DNA of 57,135 bases from Pleurotus djamor (lineage: Eukaryota; Basidiomycota; Agaricomycetes; Agaricales; Pleurotaceae). The notes under the pieces were generated by a model that did no database searches, was not told the DNA's origin, and saw only the letters and a list, made by a program, of their open reading frames with translations. The position numbers and the translations under genes are program-made. Position 1 is the stretch's first letter, and each line of letters opens with the position of its first letter. Positions 1-12,800 of the stretch are shown here, one piece after another. Location: NCBI GenBank assembly GCA_029747585.1, contig JAPEVF010000264.1, forward strand, positions 1 to 57,135. The letters run 5' to 3'.

Positions 1-36
1 TAGCTCACGATCCATTTCCTGAAGTCATTCAACTAG

Positions 37-2033
37 GCTACTGAGGAGAAAGCCGAGAATGCTCGTCTCTCATCCTTCGTTGGGGCCTTAGCTCTCGGCG
101 ATCTCGTCAAATCTACTCTCGGGCCAAAAGGCATGAACAAAATCCTTCAATCCGCCTCAACNAGGCGAGATTAACGTTACAAACGACGGTGCTACGATCT
201 TGAAGTCGATCCAGCTCGACAATGCAGCTGCCAAAATCCTTGTCAACATCTCAAAAGTGCAGGACGATGAGGTTGGAGATGGGACAACATCGGTCACGGT
301 GCTTGCTGCCGAGTTGTTGAGGGAGGCGGAGAAGTTGATCTCTCAGAGGATTCATCCTCAAACCATCATTGAGGGCTACAGAATAGCAAGCGCTGCGGCA
401 CTCAAGGCTTTGGAGGGGGCTGCTGTCAACAACGCGTAAGTCGACTGGCTCCTAACATGTTGTTCTACCGACTAACTGAAGACTAGGGCTGATCCAGAGG
501 CGTTCCGACAAGATCTGTTCAATATTGCCCGAACTACATTATCGTCAAAAGTCCTTTCCCAAGACAAGGATTACTTCGCAAATCTGGCTGTGGATGCAGT
601 CATGCGACTACGTGTGGGTTAGACATACCACATAGTTCCAACACGCTCATTTATATCGCATACACAGGGTTCCACAGATCTTGAGCACATTCAGATCATC
701 AAGAAGGTTGGAGGGAAGCTGACGGATTCATACCTCGATGAAGGTGAGTAATAAATGCCTGCACCTGGTTTGTCCACCTCTGAATGATACTGCTTAGGTT
801 TCATTCTTGACAAGACGATCGCCGTTAACTCGCCAAAACGGCTGGAGAACGCGAGGATACTCATTGCCAATACATGTAAGATTAGAAGATCGTCCGTTTC
901 TGTCTTTATTCGAACTGATAACTCCCCCAGCCATGGACACCGATAAAATCAAGATCTTTGGTGCGAGGGTCAAGGTGGATGGGACTGGAAAATTGGCTGA
1001 GCTTGAGCGTGCTGAGAAGGTATGTGACCATCTCTGATTCAGATTTAGCAGCTTTGAGTTCGCCTTGCCTCTTTGCAGGNAAAAAATGAAGGCCAAGGTC
1101 GATGCGATCGCTTCGCATGGCATCAACGTTTTCATCAACAGACAACTCATTTATAACTACCCGGAGTCACTGCTTGCGGAGAAGGGGATCATGGTCATTG
1201 AGCATGCTGATTTTGAGGGTGTCGAGCGACTGTCGCTCGTCACAGGTGGTGAGATCGCTAGCACGTTTGAGCGACCGGACCTCGTCCAATTAGGGCGCTG
1301 CGAACTCATCGAAGAGATCATGATTGGTGAAGACAAGGTTCGCCCCCCAGTTCTTTCCCTCGTATCTGATCCTGATCATCTTGTTATATGGCTCTAGTTG
1401 ATCAAATTCTCAGGAGTTGCTGCCGGTGAAGCCTGCACGGTGGTTCTTCGTGGGTCTACAAACCAAATGGTGGACGAAGCAGATCGATCTCTGCATGATG
1501 CGCTGTCCGTTCTATCACAAACAGTGAAAGAAACGCGTATCGTACTTGGAGGGGGATGCTCTGAAATGTTGATGAGCTGTGCGGTGGAGGAGGAAGCTCG
1601 GACAATCAAAGGCAAGAGGGCCATTGCCGTTGAAGCGTTCGGTCGAGCTTTGAGACAAATACCAACAATACTGGCTGACAATGCTGGCTACGACTCGTCT
1701 GATTTGGTGGCCAGGCTGAGGGCGGCGCATTATGAAGGCCAATCGGATGCTGGCCTAGGTGCGCACATACGAAATATCCTCTCGGGTCTATCTGATCACC
1801 TTTCCCTAGACATGAACCAAGGGTCGATAGGGTCGATGAGACAACTTGGGATTACCGAAAGTTATAAACTCAAACGCCAAGTCGTCCTCAGCGCCACCGA
1901 AGCCGCAGAGATGATCATACGGTGGGTTTGGCTGCGCTTTGTTCATGTCAGGCTGACATTTCATACTTACTTGTTTTACTACAGTGTTGACGACATTCTT
2001 CGTGCTACCCCAAGGAGACGTGAAGCAGTATAA
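37..2033 (+). CDS. CCT2: CCT2, T-complex protein 1 subunit beta (5' partial)
   Basis: Beta subunit of the cytosolic chaperonin TRiC/CCT, which folds actin, tubulin and other proteins in an ATP-driven cage. The first visible exon follows an intron ending at 36 and reads [20 protein letters not shown], then [12 protein letters not shown] and [13 protein letters not shown]. The nucleotide-binding loop [18 protein letters not shown] follows in the next part, and the C-terminal exons read [20 protein letters not shown] and [11 protein letters not shown] before TAA at 2031-2033. At least five short introns are visible (for example from about 439, 614, 745 and 1020). The N-terminal residues lie upstream of the window. 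Single Ns at 162 and 1080 break the frame; removing each N restores the family sequence ([10 protein letters not shown], and [13 protein letters not shown] across the splice), so they look like inserted bases and not damage. Housekeeping gene; identification is firm. Confidence 0.95.
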
Positions 2034-3269
2034 ATGTAATATTTGATGAAAAGTATATAAACTCATCCTTTGCGTGGACATATAGATTTTACGTCCGCTG
2101 TCACTCGCATGGGTGTCGCATCATGTTTTTTTGGTGTCTTCGACATAGATCTGAGGTAACTCTGCCGCAGCGCCCAACGAGCAAGCGTCCCTGGGCCACC
2201 GTTTCCACACTGCACAGGCATATAGTAATCATAACTAGTCAACCTCCGCAAGTATTCGTGTTATTGGACTCGCTGACTCAGTCGATTACATAGCCTGACA
2301 CAACGAGACAGACAACGACCGGGTAACATGACGACAGATGGCCTCACCATTCGACTCTGAGTCAGCTCGTCGCTGAAGCAGGCTGCCCCATGGCTTCGGA
2401 ATGGGATCCGACATCGTCCACCGAGGGAACGCTTCAGTGTATCTGGTGGACGTTGGGCACTCGAATTCTACGCAGATTCTTGCGCCAAAACCTCTGTCCA
2501 TACCACCAAGTTTAAGCTGGTAGTGTAGGGACGGTGGTCGGGACCGGTGTCGGAAGCTTTACAGGGTCACAAGATGTCTCAACTCCGTTTGGCGACTCAC
2601 CATCTCAAACTCCTTCCAAATCAGATTCCGTAACCGGGTGTTCGCGACAATCCCTTCCTGTTCTCCTCCAACACATATCCCTATGAGTCCTTTATTTCCT
2701 GACTCGGCTACAGCTAGCTTCTGACAGGAGGGGGTCGAATCCCCGACGACTTCGAATTCCAAGTCATTTCCAAGCGCTGGACAACCCTGCTGACGCTGTT
2801 TCTTTCCCGATGAAGGTAGGTAACTCAAAACGTATTCCAGAGACAGGAGTGTGGGCTGTCGTGCCCTGGGCGAATTCAGTTTCGTGAGGAGCGGGCACTG
2901 TTCGGATGGGTGAGTCGTTACTTTATTTATCCCATTTGGTATAATCTTGCTCACAGGCGAACAATGGGAGCCATGGTGGTTCTTCCATTTTGACAGGCCC
3001 CCCTCATCGTGTAACATGGGTGCCTACATGACGAGACTGTAGAACTCTTGCGTTTACGGCATTCATTGGCACTCTGGATGGTTCGTCATTGTTCCTCTAG
3101 ATTGCCCATCAATCCGGAACGCTCATAGGGGCGAGTTTATTTCCTTTTGGTTTCCTTTCCTCGGTTTGCTCTGGCTAAGGAAGGGTCTACTGTGCCAAAA
3201 TCTTGGGTATATCCGTCACCTCTCCCAAAGAGGGAGGTGACTGGCTTTTCCGTCGCTGACTCTGAGACA
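2034..3269. other. Intergenic region, no gene supported
   Basis: About 1.2 kb between CCT2 and the next gene. A 152-codon reverse-strand reading frame (2559-3017) has no recognisable motif and low-quality composition, so I do not call it. The stretch near 2740 (GGGGGTCGAATCCCC) resembles a tRNA T-arm but no tRNA body surrounds it. Confidence 0.6.
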
Positions 3270-3277
3270 TATAAAAA
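3270..3277 (+). promoter_or_regulatory. TATA box (TATAAAAA)
   Basis: TATAAAAA lies 66 bp before the ATG at 3336. This supports that ATG over the upstream in-frame ATG at 3147, which lies on the far side of the TATA box. Confidence 0.55.
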
Positions 3278-3335
3278 GGTTCCGTGTCGCGACTACGCTT
3301 CCTCCCTCCCCAAGACTCTCGAAATCTCAAAAAAC

Positions 3336-4239
3336 ATGCCGCGCAGACAGTTCAGCGGCGATTCTCGACCCCATGCTGCATTCCAGGGCCTCCTAGGTGT
3401 CGGTGTAAATGTGCAAACTGCTCCTCGACGTGACGTGGCCCGGCCTCCCCTTCCACTTCCCGATATCAACGAAGGGAGCACTGGCACACGATCGACGACG
3501 TCGTCAATTGAATACACTGTGGGCACTATGGACCTCGATGACGATGAAAGAGCGCGTTTGCGCGAACTTCGTCGTCGACAAAAGAAGATGGATCTGGTGG
3601 TTAGCCATCAGACCCAGGCTGCACTCGATGACAACTTCACAAAATGCCAGCGATGCAACCTTTGGATAAACTGCAGAGACCAAGCGTTGCATCGAAAAGG
3701 GTGTCCAACTTTGGAAACCTCGCCCATTAATGCTTCGCGCGAATCCGACTATCGAAATCCCATTACTTCCTCACCTCCATCGCACGCGGCCTCTGGGTCA
3801 GGATCCTCTATGGACCCATACGTGAGCAGAGGTCGCTCTGGATACCCTGGCTCGCCTAGGACCCAGCACCGCTCCCAATCCATCCCTCATTCGCCCAGCA
3901 TACAAATTCCTGATCACCCAGGGCGAAATCACGACTATCATCCCTACTATGACGTGTCTCCCATCATTTCACGTCCAGCCCCGCCTTACACGTCTACGCT
4001 ACCGCCAACGTACACTTCGTACGAACAACGCCCTTATCGACCACCAGGTCCTTACCCCCCACCTGCCACAGCTATNCCCCATCTACCCTTCTGGGAATCC
4101 GCAACCCCATTACAATCACAATAGGAGACCCCAGCGCCAACAACATACTCAGTCGAGTCAGCACTTGACTCATGACAGACCTTTCGCTCATCTAGAGAAC
4201 GACCCATATCGGTCGAGAAGCTACGGACATCACTTCTAG
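3336..4239 (+). CDS. Proline-rich hypothetical protein with a small Cys/His cluster
   Basis: I do not recognise this protein. It starts MPRRQFSGDSRPHAAFQG and has a charged helical segment (DLDDDERARLRELRRRQKK). A compact cluster CQRCNLWINCRDQALHRKGC follows near residue 110, which could bind one zinc as CxxC...HxxxC. The C-terminal half is disordered and rich in Pro, Ser, Tyr and His, including YTSTLPPTYTSYEQRPYRPP. The frame shifts at a single N (4076); dropping the N gives a continuous reading through IYPSGNPQPHYNHNRRPQ to SRSYGHHF and a stop at 4237-4239, whereas keeping it ends the frame at 4124. The start is chosen because of the TATA box at 3270. No intron is evident. The composition suggests a disordered regulatory or adaptor protein, but no function can be assigned. 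Confidence 0.65.
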
Positions 4240-6745
4240 ATTTCCTTTCTGCTTTCCCATATCTCGGGTACATCGGACGCTCGTCGATAGTGTATATATT
4301 ATCTCCGCCTTTTTCTCTCGTAAACGCATCATACATCGTGCTTATTTTTATCGTTATGTTCTCTCTCACTTCTCACTATTTCCCACTACATCCTTACTCT
4401 ACACACATATGATTGGCTGCGCCTTCCCCTTCCCCCTCTCCTTTGCTGCGCCGAAGCACGGCTAGTCCGCCCCTCCTTGGGTATTTTCCCTCCTCAGATC
4501 TCAGACGCCGTCGAAACGAAAGTAGTCATGAAGCTGTATTATTTACCTCTGGTTATGCTTCCTCCGCCTTACACCCTCTATCCATGTATCTCCGCCGAGT
4601 CTACACTATTTTACACTACTGTCACCTACTCTACGCTGTTGTCCATTCTGCAACTTAGCTCTGTAAATACTTCGCATGCAGTGTCTTCTCTCGGCTAAGT
4701 GTGGACAGCTTCAGGTAACGCACAACACAGTGAGCAAAGGTTGAGGCCCCTTTTAAATTATTCAGGAGTCCGGGGACCGGTTCTTTGAAGACCTGTCCTG
4801 AGAAGAGCATTGTCAGCAAGAACCACAGAATCCACAGAACAATATTGCGTATACGAAAATACTGCAAAACCTGATACTTGCCGCGTGTTTACTATAACTG
4901 GAGTTTCTGGTATCATGCTCTTCTAAAGCGTTGTTGACCACATAAAGTGCACTCCTGAGCTCAAGCCACCACCATACTGTGGTTCCCCATACGTTTAGCT
5001 TTCGCCCCTCCAGGCCTGTAGTCAGCGGCGCCGCCTGAGGCGCAGTTATTATTATGATTATTAGAGAGTTTGCGCCACAGCCACCGGGTGGCTTTTCGGC
5101 CTTCCGCAAATCGGTGGCTGTAAACATAGGTAAACAACCAAGCGCCCGGTGTGCTCGTCCCAATATCCCCCATTGCAATCGTAACCTACATCGAGCCTTC
5201 GTATCCAACAAGGGAACAGCCTCATCGGATCGGTCATAAATAGCCTGCGGGCCTAGAAGAGCTCAGTTGACGAAAAGTCGGCATGTGGATTGTCCCAAGA
5301 CTGTCAAGCTGGTGCTGCGCTATGACTACGTGTAGGAGTGAAAAGATGTGAGGGAAGGGCTTCGAAGATGTGAGTATGGTCTCGCAAATCTACATGGTGA
5401 TAGTCAGTCGCGTTTCGTGACCGTCGTGTATCGATGGCGCCAGTATCAACCCACTCTTTGGCAGAATGGTGGGTTTTGAGCTCAGAGCTTTAGCCCTAGG
5501 TGCATATGTCAGTCGGGTTAGCAAGATTGGCTATGGGGGGTCTGTGTACCAGCGTTGGAAGTTCTTGCTTGTAAACAGTCATCGAGTTTGGCTCCTCGCG
5601 GATTTGTTTTAAATTTCAGTTAGCTGGCTGTTCGACGTGTACCCTTTCTGCCAGTTAAAGCCCTAGACATCTTAGCATGTCCTCTAGATACGAGATGGAG
5701 ATGATAGCAGAGGCCGTATTTGGGAATGCGTTTCGAAGAGGTAGATTTCGAAGAACCAAAGCCACCGACGAGCGCAAGCCCAAAACGGCCACCTGGTGGC
5801 TGACTAAGCAGGAGGGTTGTTTATTGCAAATTTGGTTTATTGACCGTGAGAAGTTGTGTTCCCCCGGTCTTTGAGGACATTCCTTACCCTGACTCATGGG
5901 ACGATGTCTCAATGCTTCCTTCAAGCCATCTCCTCGAGTCCTCGAATCCCCTGAACAACGACGATAAATACTCAAATATTCAGACTTCATTTACGCGTCG
6001 ACGTCGACGCCAACGGATAATGCTCTTTCCCGCAGACCTCATCATGTTTCGTGAACCGCCTCGTCGGCTCCAATATCGCATCCTACTAATGCGATCTTAC
6101 GCCCTCCCCCCGAGTTGTGTTTCTGAGGCGCGATGGCTCGGCTCTTCTACGAGACTCAAAACGCGTCATAAATGAACGCACCACGGTGGACTCTGTCCGA
6201 ATACGATCCAATCTGTCTGCTGCCTCTCGGTGGGTTCCTTTGATTTGGAAGGCCAATGGTACGTGCCATATTAGTTTAGCTGGCTTCGTGCCTTGATCAG
6301 ATGTTGCAGGTAGATGTGGCCATAGGAGGCTGACCGGTGACCCTGCTAAACACCCTGGAGAGTGTCAGGTAGTTCGATCCATATTTGCAAATTAACCCCA
6401 CACTGGAATTTGATTTTTCCCCGCAACGCCAGGCCGACCCCCAATTCAGGATGTGTACCGTGCTTTCCTTGGCAGTGTCCTGTGCCGTCCCTTCAGCCGG
6501 CCGTGTCATCGCCGCCTCGGACTCCCAAAAGCTGAAGTAGCTCGGAGGCTAGAGAATGATTAGGCTGTACATGTGCCCTCGTTCGGTCTTCGGGCTGGTA
6601 TCCTGCGCTTGGAATGTCTTATTCTTGACATGTGGATGAGGCGCCTGATCTCACGAAGAAGAAACCTTTCGGTTGCGTAATACCCGGTTCGCCTATTATA
6701 ACGTTGGATCACACCTTCATCATCACTTCGTAACTTTCCTCGATC
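4240..6745. other. 2.5-kb region without a supportable gene
   Basis: Several frames of 60-130 codons occur on both strands, for example 4813-5211 (-), 5655-5990 (-) and 5840-6175 (+). None shows a domain, convincing splice chain or biased composition. The + strand frame at 5840 carries FEDIPYPDSWDDVSMLPSSH and an arginine run, so a decayed or heavily split gene around 5677-6300 is possible but unproven. The last 100 bp should contain the P450 promoter. Confidence 0.5.
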
Positions 6746-9504
6746 ATGGTTATTCCTATCGGCCTCCAGCTTCTTCTCACCAGTGTTCCGTCGCTCTTGT
6801 CGCCATCGCTCTTCGCGTACGTTGCCCTGGAATATGTGTTGAAGAGATCATTCCAGGTCACCGCTCTCAGCAATGCCCTTGTTATCTTTCTGTCTGTAAT
6901 CGCCGCCCCTTTGTACTTTGCTCTCTCAAACGTCTACGCGCACTACGCCAATCGTCGTGACGCGGCGTCCAACGGTGCTGAGCTTCCGCCCTATATCGAA
7001 GCGTCGTGGCTTGGTATATCCACAATCAAGTCATTAGTTCACAATTTCAAGCGTGGTTACCCCGGTATACCCTCTTTTTCCGCTTACTCTCTCGCCTTTT
7101 GACACTCTTGGGTTAGGCGATATATTCCTTCAGTGGTGTTCTGAATATGGGCAAACTTTCAGTATGAAGATTCTCTCAGAGAATAGGGTAAGCACTATGC
7201 ACGTCCTCGGATCCATTTCTCAGCGGACTTGCTGTAGTTCTTCACCACAGAGCCAGAGTACATCAAGGTATACATTTATCGCGCGTCCATATATTACCCC
7301 TCGTTGACACGAGCATAAGGCCCTACTCGCCACGCAGTTTGATGACTTTGAGAAAGGTAAGCCGCTCGGACCCACAACAATAGCGTGTTGCCGATAGACC
7401 ATCGTCATTAGGTCCAATCGCATTTACACAACTGAACACTCTTCTTGGTACTGGCGTTTTCAATTCCGATGGTGAGCTCACTGCCCTCTTTGTCATCAGA
7501 TGTACCTCACGGACGAAACAGGGGATCGATGGAAGTATGGACGTCTTCGTTGATCCAACTTTCCGCTCTACTTACTTCCTTTGGTCTAGGTTCCATCGTT
7601 CGATGACACGGCCGTTCTTTAGCAAGGATCGCATAAGTCACTTTGACGTTTTCGATAGGCATGCGGACGATGCTCTTAACCAATCGAAGGCGAGACTTGC
7701 CGAAGGCTATCCCATCGACTTCCAGGTAACTCCAGCACCCTTTCGTGGAGGCGTCCTCATGGTTAACATTCCCGCAGGATATGGTCTCTCGTTTCACCCT
7801 GGACTCTGCCACCGAGTTCCTTTTTGGACAAGATGTTTGTTCCTTGTCCGCTGGGCTTGTGTACCCTCCATCATCGCCCATGGCCATCACCGCGGCGAAC
7901 ACCTCCCACCCGGCCAACGTTTTTGCGGAAGCTTTTATCGAAGGCCAGAATGTGACGTCGCTCCGCACTCGCTACGGTCCTTGGTTCCCATTGATCGAGT
8001 GGAACGACAAGGTGAAACCGCATAGGGACATCGTGAACAAGTTTATCGACCCCATCGTTGCATCCGCTGTATCAAAGCACAAGGCTCGAATTGCTGCCGG
8101 TGATATCGATGAGAAGAAGGATGTTCAAGAAGATGAGACGTTACTTGACCATCTGGTCAAAATCACTCAAGGTCCAGAAATATCATTTTTGATCCTAAAG
8201 TCGCCATTCTAACGCTGCCCCGGTTAGACCATCAGATTCTTCAGGATGAAATCCTCAATATCATGATCGCAGGCCGAGACACGGTAAGATAGCTTCGACG
8301 TTCGCGCCCTCAATTACTGAACTTCCGATGTAGACGGCGTGTACCCTGACATTCGCTGTTTATATGTTGGCCGAACACCCCGAGGTCCTCAAGCGGGTTA
8401 GGGAAGAAGTCTTGGACAAAGTCGGTCCTACCAGGCGACCGACCTTTGAAGATATGCGTGACATGAAGTATCTCAGAGCGTTTGTCAACGGTGTGTGGTA
8501 CCTCAAATTGGGAAATCTATCCCTGGATGTTAAATTGGTTCCTAGAAACTTTACGCTTGTACCCCGCTGTGTAAGTCTCCGGTGTAGAGTTTGTCGTCAG
8601 CCATTAACCTCAAGTTTAATATAGGCCGTTCAATTCAAGGTATAATCAAAGGATATCAACCCTTCGCGGCTAGAGGCTAACGCTTCTCCAGGACTTCGAG
8701 GCATGCTGCCCTTCTTCCAGCCAAGGCCCCTGGTCAGAAACCGTTCTACGTTCCTCCTCTCACTAGGTCAGTAGTCTTCTATTCTATAGCCGTTGACTTC
8801 TCGGTGTTCTGATGCATAATTCTCTATCACAGGGGAATGTACAGCGTCTTCCTTATGCATCGCCGTACGGATTTGTGGGGCCCTGATGGTATGTCCACCT
8901 TCTCGGCAAGCATGTAATCGCCAATCGTTCATTCCGCCTTCTTGGTAGCGCTCCAATTCGACCCTGAACGGTTCCTTGATGCGCGGGTAAGCTACCTGAC
9001 GAAGAACCCATTCAGTGCGTTCTTCATTCTACGCCTGTTAACCTTTGCACGCGCGCGTGGCTGACACCCAACGATGTATTTGTACTAGTCTTCTTGCCAT
9101 TCAATGGCGGTCCCCGTATCTGCCTTGGACAACAGGTATGTCCCCTTCCGGGTTCCAACCACTTTCGGAATTGTCCTTGTCTGAATTGGCTTTCTTCCTT
9201 TGCAAAGTTTGCGTATCACGAGTCGTCTTTCTTCCTCATTAGGCTTCTTCAGAGATACTCTGGCTTCTCGCTTGCACCTGACGTGCAACCCGCTGCTACA
9301 CGACCGCCCGCTGATTGGGCTAAGTGCCCTGGATCCAAAGGAACAGAAAAGGTAATTCCTGGGTCGCATCTGACGATGTATGTCAAGGTATGTGACTCCT
9401 CAACACAGTCTCGCCGCTTATAACGCTGAACATTTTGACATCAGGGTGGTTTATGGATCAGAATGGAGGAAGCGAAAAATGCAGAGGTAGAAACCTCCGT
9501 TTGA
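6746..9504 (+). CDS. Cytochrome P450, CYP63-like
   Basis: Membrane-bound ER monooxygenase of the fungal CYP52/CYP63 clan. Members oxidise alkanes, fatty acids and aromatic xenobiotics, and CYP63 enzymes are known from white-rot fungi. The N terminus (MVIPIGLQLLL onward) has two hydrophobic segments, and LPPYIEASWLGISTIKSLV precedes the catalytic domain. Then come [20 protein letters not shown] and FTLDSATEFLFGQDV. The I-helix motif AGRDT ends one exon and continues as TACTLTFAVYMLAEHPEVL. The ExxR motif (ETLRLYPAVPFNSR) is rebuilt only by splicing two small exons near 8580 and 8625. The haem loop is FLPFNGGPRICLGQQ with the ligand Cys codon at 9121-9123. The last exon is GGLWIRMEEAKNAEVETSV, stop 9502-9504. 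There are about a dozen introns and all hallmark residues are present, so it should be active. Substrate cannot be read from sequence. Confidence 0.9.
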
Positions 9505-9894
9505 GGCAGAGTGACGAATCACGATCTCAAGTTGAAGTCGAAAGGCGATACCGTATTTATTGAATCTCGAATACTCGATTTACTCCGAACCAACTTCCGT
9601 AAACAATTTGGATATGCTGGCTGCCTTTTTGTGTATGTGTACTTGTATTCGCACTACTATCATAAATTCCCAGTTTTCGCCCCTGTCTGCCCACGAGCAC
9701 GTGCAGCGGAGTCCTACCGGGACGGAGGTCTGACTCTTTTGGCCAGACCTCCTCCTCCTCGACCCGTGCGCGTGAGGCCTTGGAAGTTACGTTGGGGCCT
9801 TGAGGATTCAAGTGCTCACGTTAAGTGCATAGTACCATCAAGTTTTGCAGCCTCGATAAAAGCCCTCTGTTCCCTAGGAACCCAAATCGATTCC
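9505..9894. other. Intergenic spacer
   Basis: About 390 bp between the P450 stop and the URB1 start. It presumably holds the P450 3' end and URB1 promoter; I see no TATA box or repeat. The reading frame that crosses it is an upstream extension of URB1 exon 1. Confidence 0.5.
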
Positions 9895-12800
9895 ATGCCA
9901 TCAAAAGCAAACGTCCGAAAAGGACAATCAGCATCGAACGATAAGTCCTCGTACACATTCTCCGATGGCAGGGATATCGCTAGGACGCTGGAATCGATAG
10001 CTTTCGAAGACAAGGATACTTTGTCTGATGGTGCGTACTCCGTAACGGAGTATACAACGGAGGGGCTCATTGTTTGCAGTGACCATTGCATTGCGAAACC
10101 AGCTCTCGCCGCCGTCGACGCCTCTTGGCTCAAACCTCCAAATTCCATCGGATGACGGACGGCTTTTGCTATGCCAGACATATTTGACATCGTCGTCTGG
10201 TGCCCCGCAGCTTTTTCAAGTGTGGGATTGTGTCTATTCATCGTCTTCATCCTTGCATCCACCAAATGACGCGTTAAGGCTGCTTGTGCCATTGCTCTCC
10301 CTTCTTGCGAATTTGTTGGACCTTCTTTCGTCTCAATATCTGTATCATCAGCACGGACATGCAATTCTCAAGGCTTTACTTGCACCGTTGTATACGAAAC
10401 GGCTCTCGGTATATATTTCTAGCAGCGGGAAGAGTTCGAATGAACTTGTACTGGTTAGTATGAAGCTGTGGGTCTCTATGGCGGAATTTGCTGGGGGACG
10501 AGAGAAGCAGAAAGTTGTAGAGACTTTTGGATGGGATAGTAAGGTTGGTTTCTTTTTTCGAGTTTGTAGTGTTTGGGACCCGTCTGACAATGCGATCTTC
10601 GGACTAGGTTATCATGAAGCTTCTGGGTATGCGTCGTAAGGGCCTTTCAAGCTCGCAGAGCCCTCTTGAGCGACCAGGTATTATCGATTACTTATTTCTC
10701 TTGCGATCACAACCCGATCACAACCGTAGATATTCGAACTTTAACGCTCGCCTTTTTGCTATCACCGCTCTCACCCTCGTCGTCTGTATCGACCACCATG
10801 AAGCAGACTTATGTGTCTACTTCCCCATATGTCGATGCCCTCTCTCTCATTTGGAAGGGCTTGGACACAGACGACGCTCTCATAATACGGTACGCATTCT
10901 AAGATGCCCCCTTATCCAGGTTGGCTAATGTCCCCATCAGCTATGTATTAGAACATATTTGGGAAGGTCTCTGGAGCGATAAGACTATTTCTCGTAAAGA
11001 TAAAATAGCCCTCTTTAATGAACGCGTATTTACCGAAGTAAGTCGCCCTTGAACTTGAAACCTTGTAGTCACGTTTTCACTCATGACCATATCCTACTGC
11101 AGCTAATCAAGGTATACTCTCAAGATCAGGCTGACGAGGGAGGAATAGTCCCTGCTGACATTATTCACCATTTTTTGCTTGCGGTGTGCACTCGCCCGGG
11201 AGTTGGCGTGTGTTTTCAGGATCGGGGATGGTACCCTCGAGAGACTGAGGTCGGAATCGATGGCGCATTGGGCCATGGTCAAATTGAAGAAGAGAAGGAA
11301 GTTTCTCAGGTGGACGCTGATGGGAAGAACAGAACGAAAGGAAAGATATACAACAAGATACTGGCGAACGTTTTGAAGATGTTGAAGGTTAATGAAGACG
11401 CCCGTCAACAGGAACTAGCTCTGAGAATTCTTTCGGCATGTCCTGAGCTGGTTGCGGGGTATGTCTCTTCCTGTTTTAACGTTTCTTGCCCATATAGTAA
11501 ATCGCGAACCAGGTATTGGCCAACAGCTGGGCTAACTTTGGAACCACGACTATCTTCAAGATGGATCACGAACATTGGCTTCTTGGGGCAGGTCATTTCG
11601 CTTCCTGTCCCCGAGCAAACCTTCGTTATGGCCTCCACCCGCGATCAATCTGATGTCACCTCATTCTTTTACCCTACCCCTCCCCCTCTGGGAAATATCA
11701 TGGAAAACATTGTTCCGAACGCTCTCTCCGCAAAGACCGGCTTTACGAAAGTTCTTTTGGGTGGCTCTGGCATTAAGCCCCTGGTCCAGCATTGCGCTTC
11801 GCTGGCTCTTGTCAAGTGCTTAGGCAAGCTAGGTGCTGTTTTGGCTGCGTGGAAACGGATCGAAGTCGCCCTCGGAGAAGGCAGTGTCGACGAAGGAGAC
11901 CTGAAAGGCCGCGTAGAGAATGATGGGCAATGGACGGCAATCCGGGTCGGAATTATCAGGGAGGCGCGGAAACGACTGCCAGACTTCCAGGTTATCCAAG
12001 CCTTTGCCCGTCAAGCAGAACTCATCTCGGCGTCGCACAATAGTGGCACTCAGGTCAGAAAAGCTCTACTCGCCGAGGTCGCGCAACGGCTCGTCTGGAT
12101 GTATCATACATTCCTTCCGGATGCCGTCCTGGAGACTAAGTTTGATGTTGGCAAACTCTTGCTTAGCTTAGAGGATGGATCCCAGTCTTCGAACGAGGCC
12201 GAGCTGGACGCGCCGCAGAAACTCGCTATCGTGGCNCGACTACATGTTTTACGATTGCTAAAAGACGTTGACCAGTTCTCATTAACTTCGAAGACAGGTA
12301 TCCTTGCTTCCTTATCTAATTCTCATGCGAAGGTGCTTACTTCACTTTTCACAGCTTCTTCCACACATACCAACTTCTACCTTTTGATGAAGGTTTACGT
12401 CACCACATCAGTCCCCGCTATCCGTGAATTACTCCAATCATCCTTGACACATCTTATTTCACAGACCCTTGCATTCCAAACCAGCAAGGAATCCGCTTGG
12501 TCAAATCTGAACGAAGCCATGCTGTGGCTCAGGTGTCTTCCTAGGTCACGACGGATGGAAGTGGATGTCAACGGAACGCCCTTAGCAGATGAAGGGGAAA
12601 GCGTTGTCGGGTTTCTGGATGATTGTTTTGGTCGATGTCAAAAAAGCGTTTACAGATATATCGAAGACATGCATTCTCTTGTTGACGCCAGAACGACTTC
12701 GTTCCCCAGCCCCTTGATGGTCACTATCCTCGAACAGCTCAAAGCCAAAGTCGATCATAAATTTCTCAAACCTTCGGATGTCCTTGCCATCGTTTCATTT

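Noticed and set aside
2735..2765. tRNA T-arm-like sequence GGGGGTCGAATCCCC
   Set aside because: The loop lacks the TTC start, and no acceptor, D or anticodon arm is found on either strand around it.
2559..3017. 152-codon reverse-strand reading frame
   Set aside because: No domain, no splice context, no biased composition; sits in an intergenic region with no promoter signal.
5655..6175. Possible gene in overlapping opposite frames
   Set aside because: No family resemblance and no phase-consistent splice chain; kept only as a note in the intergenic entry.
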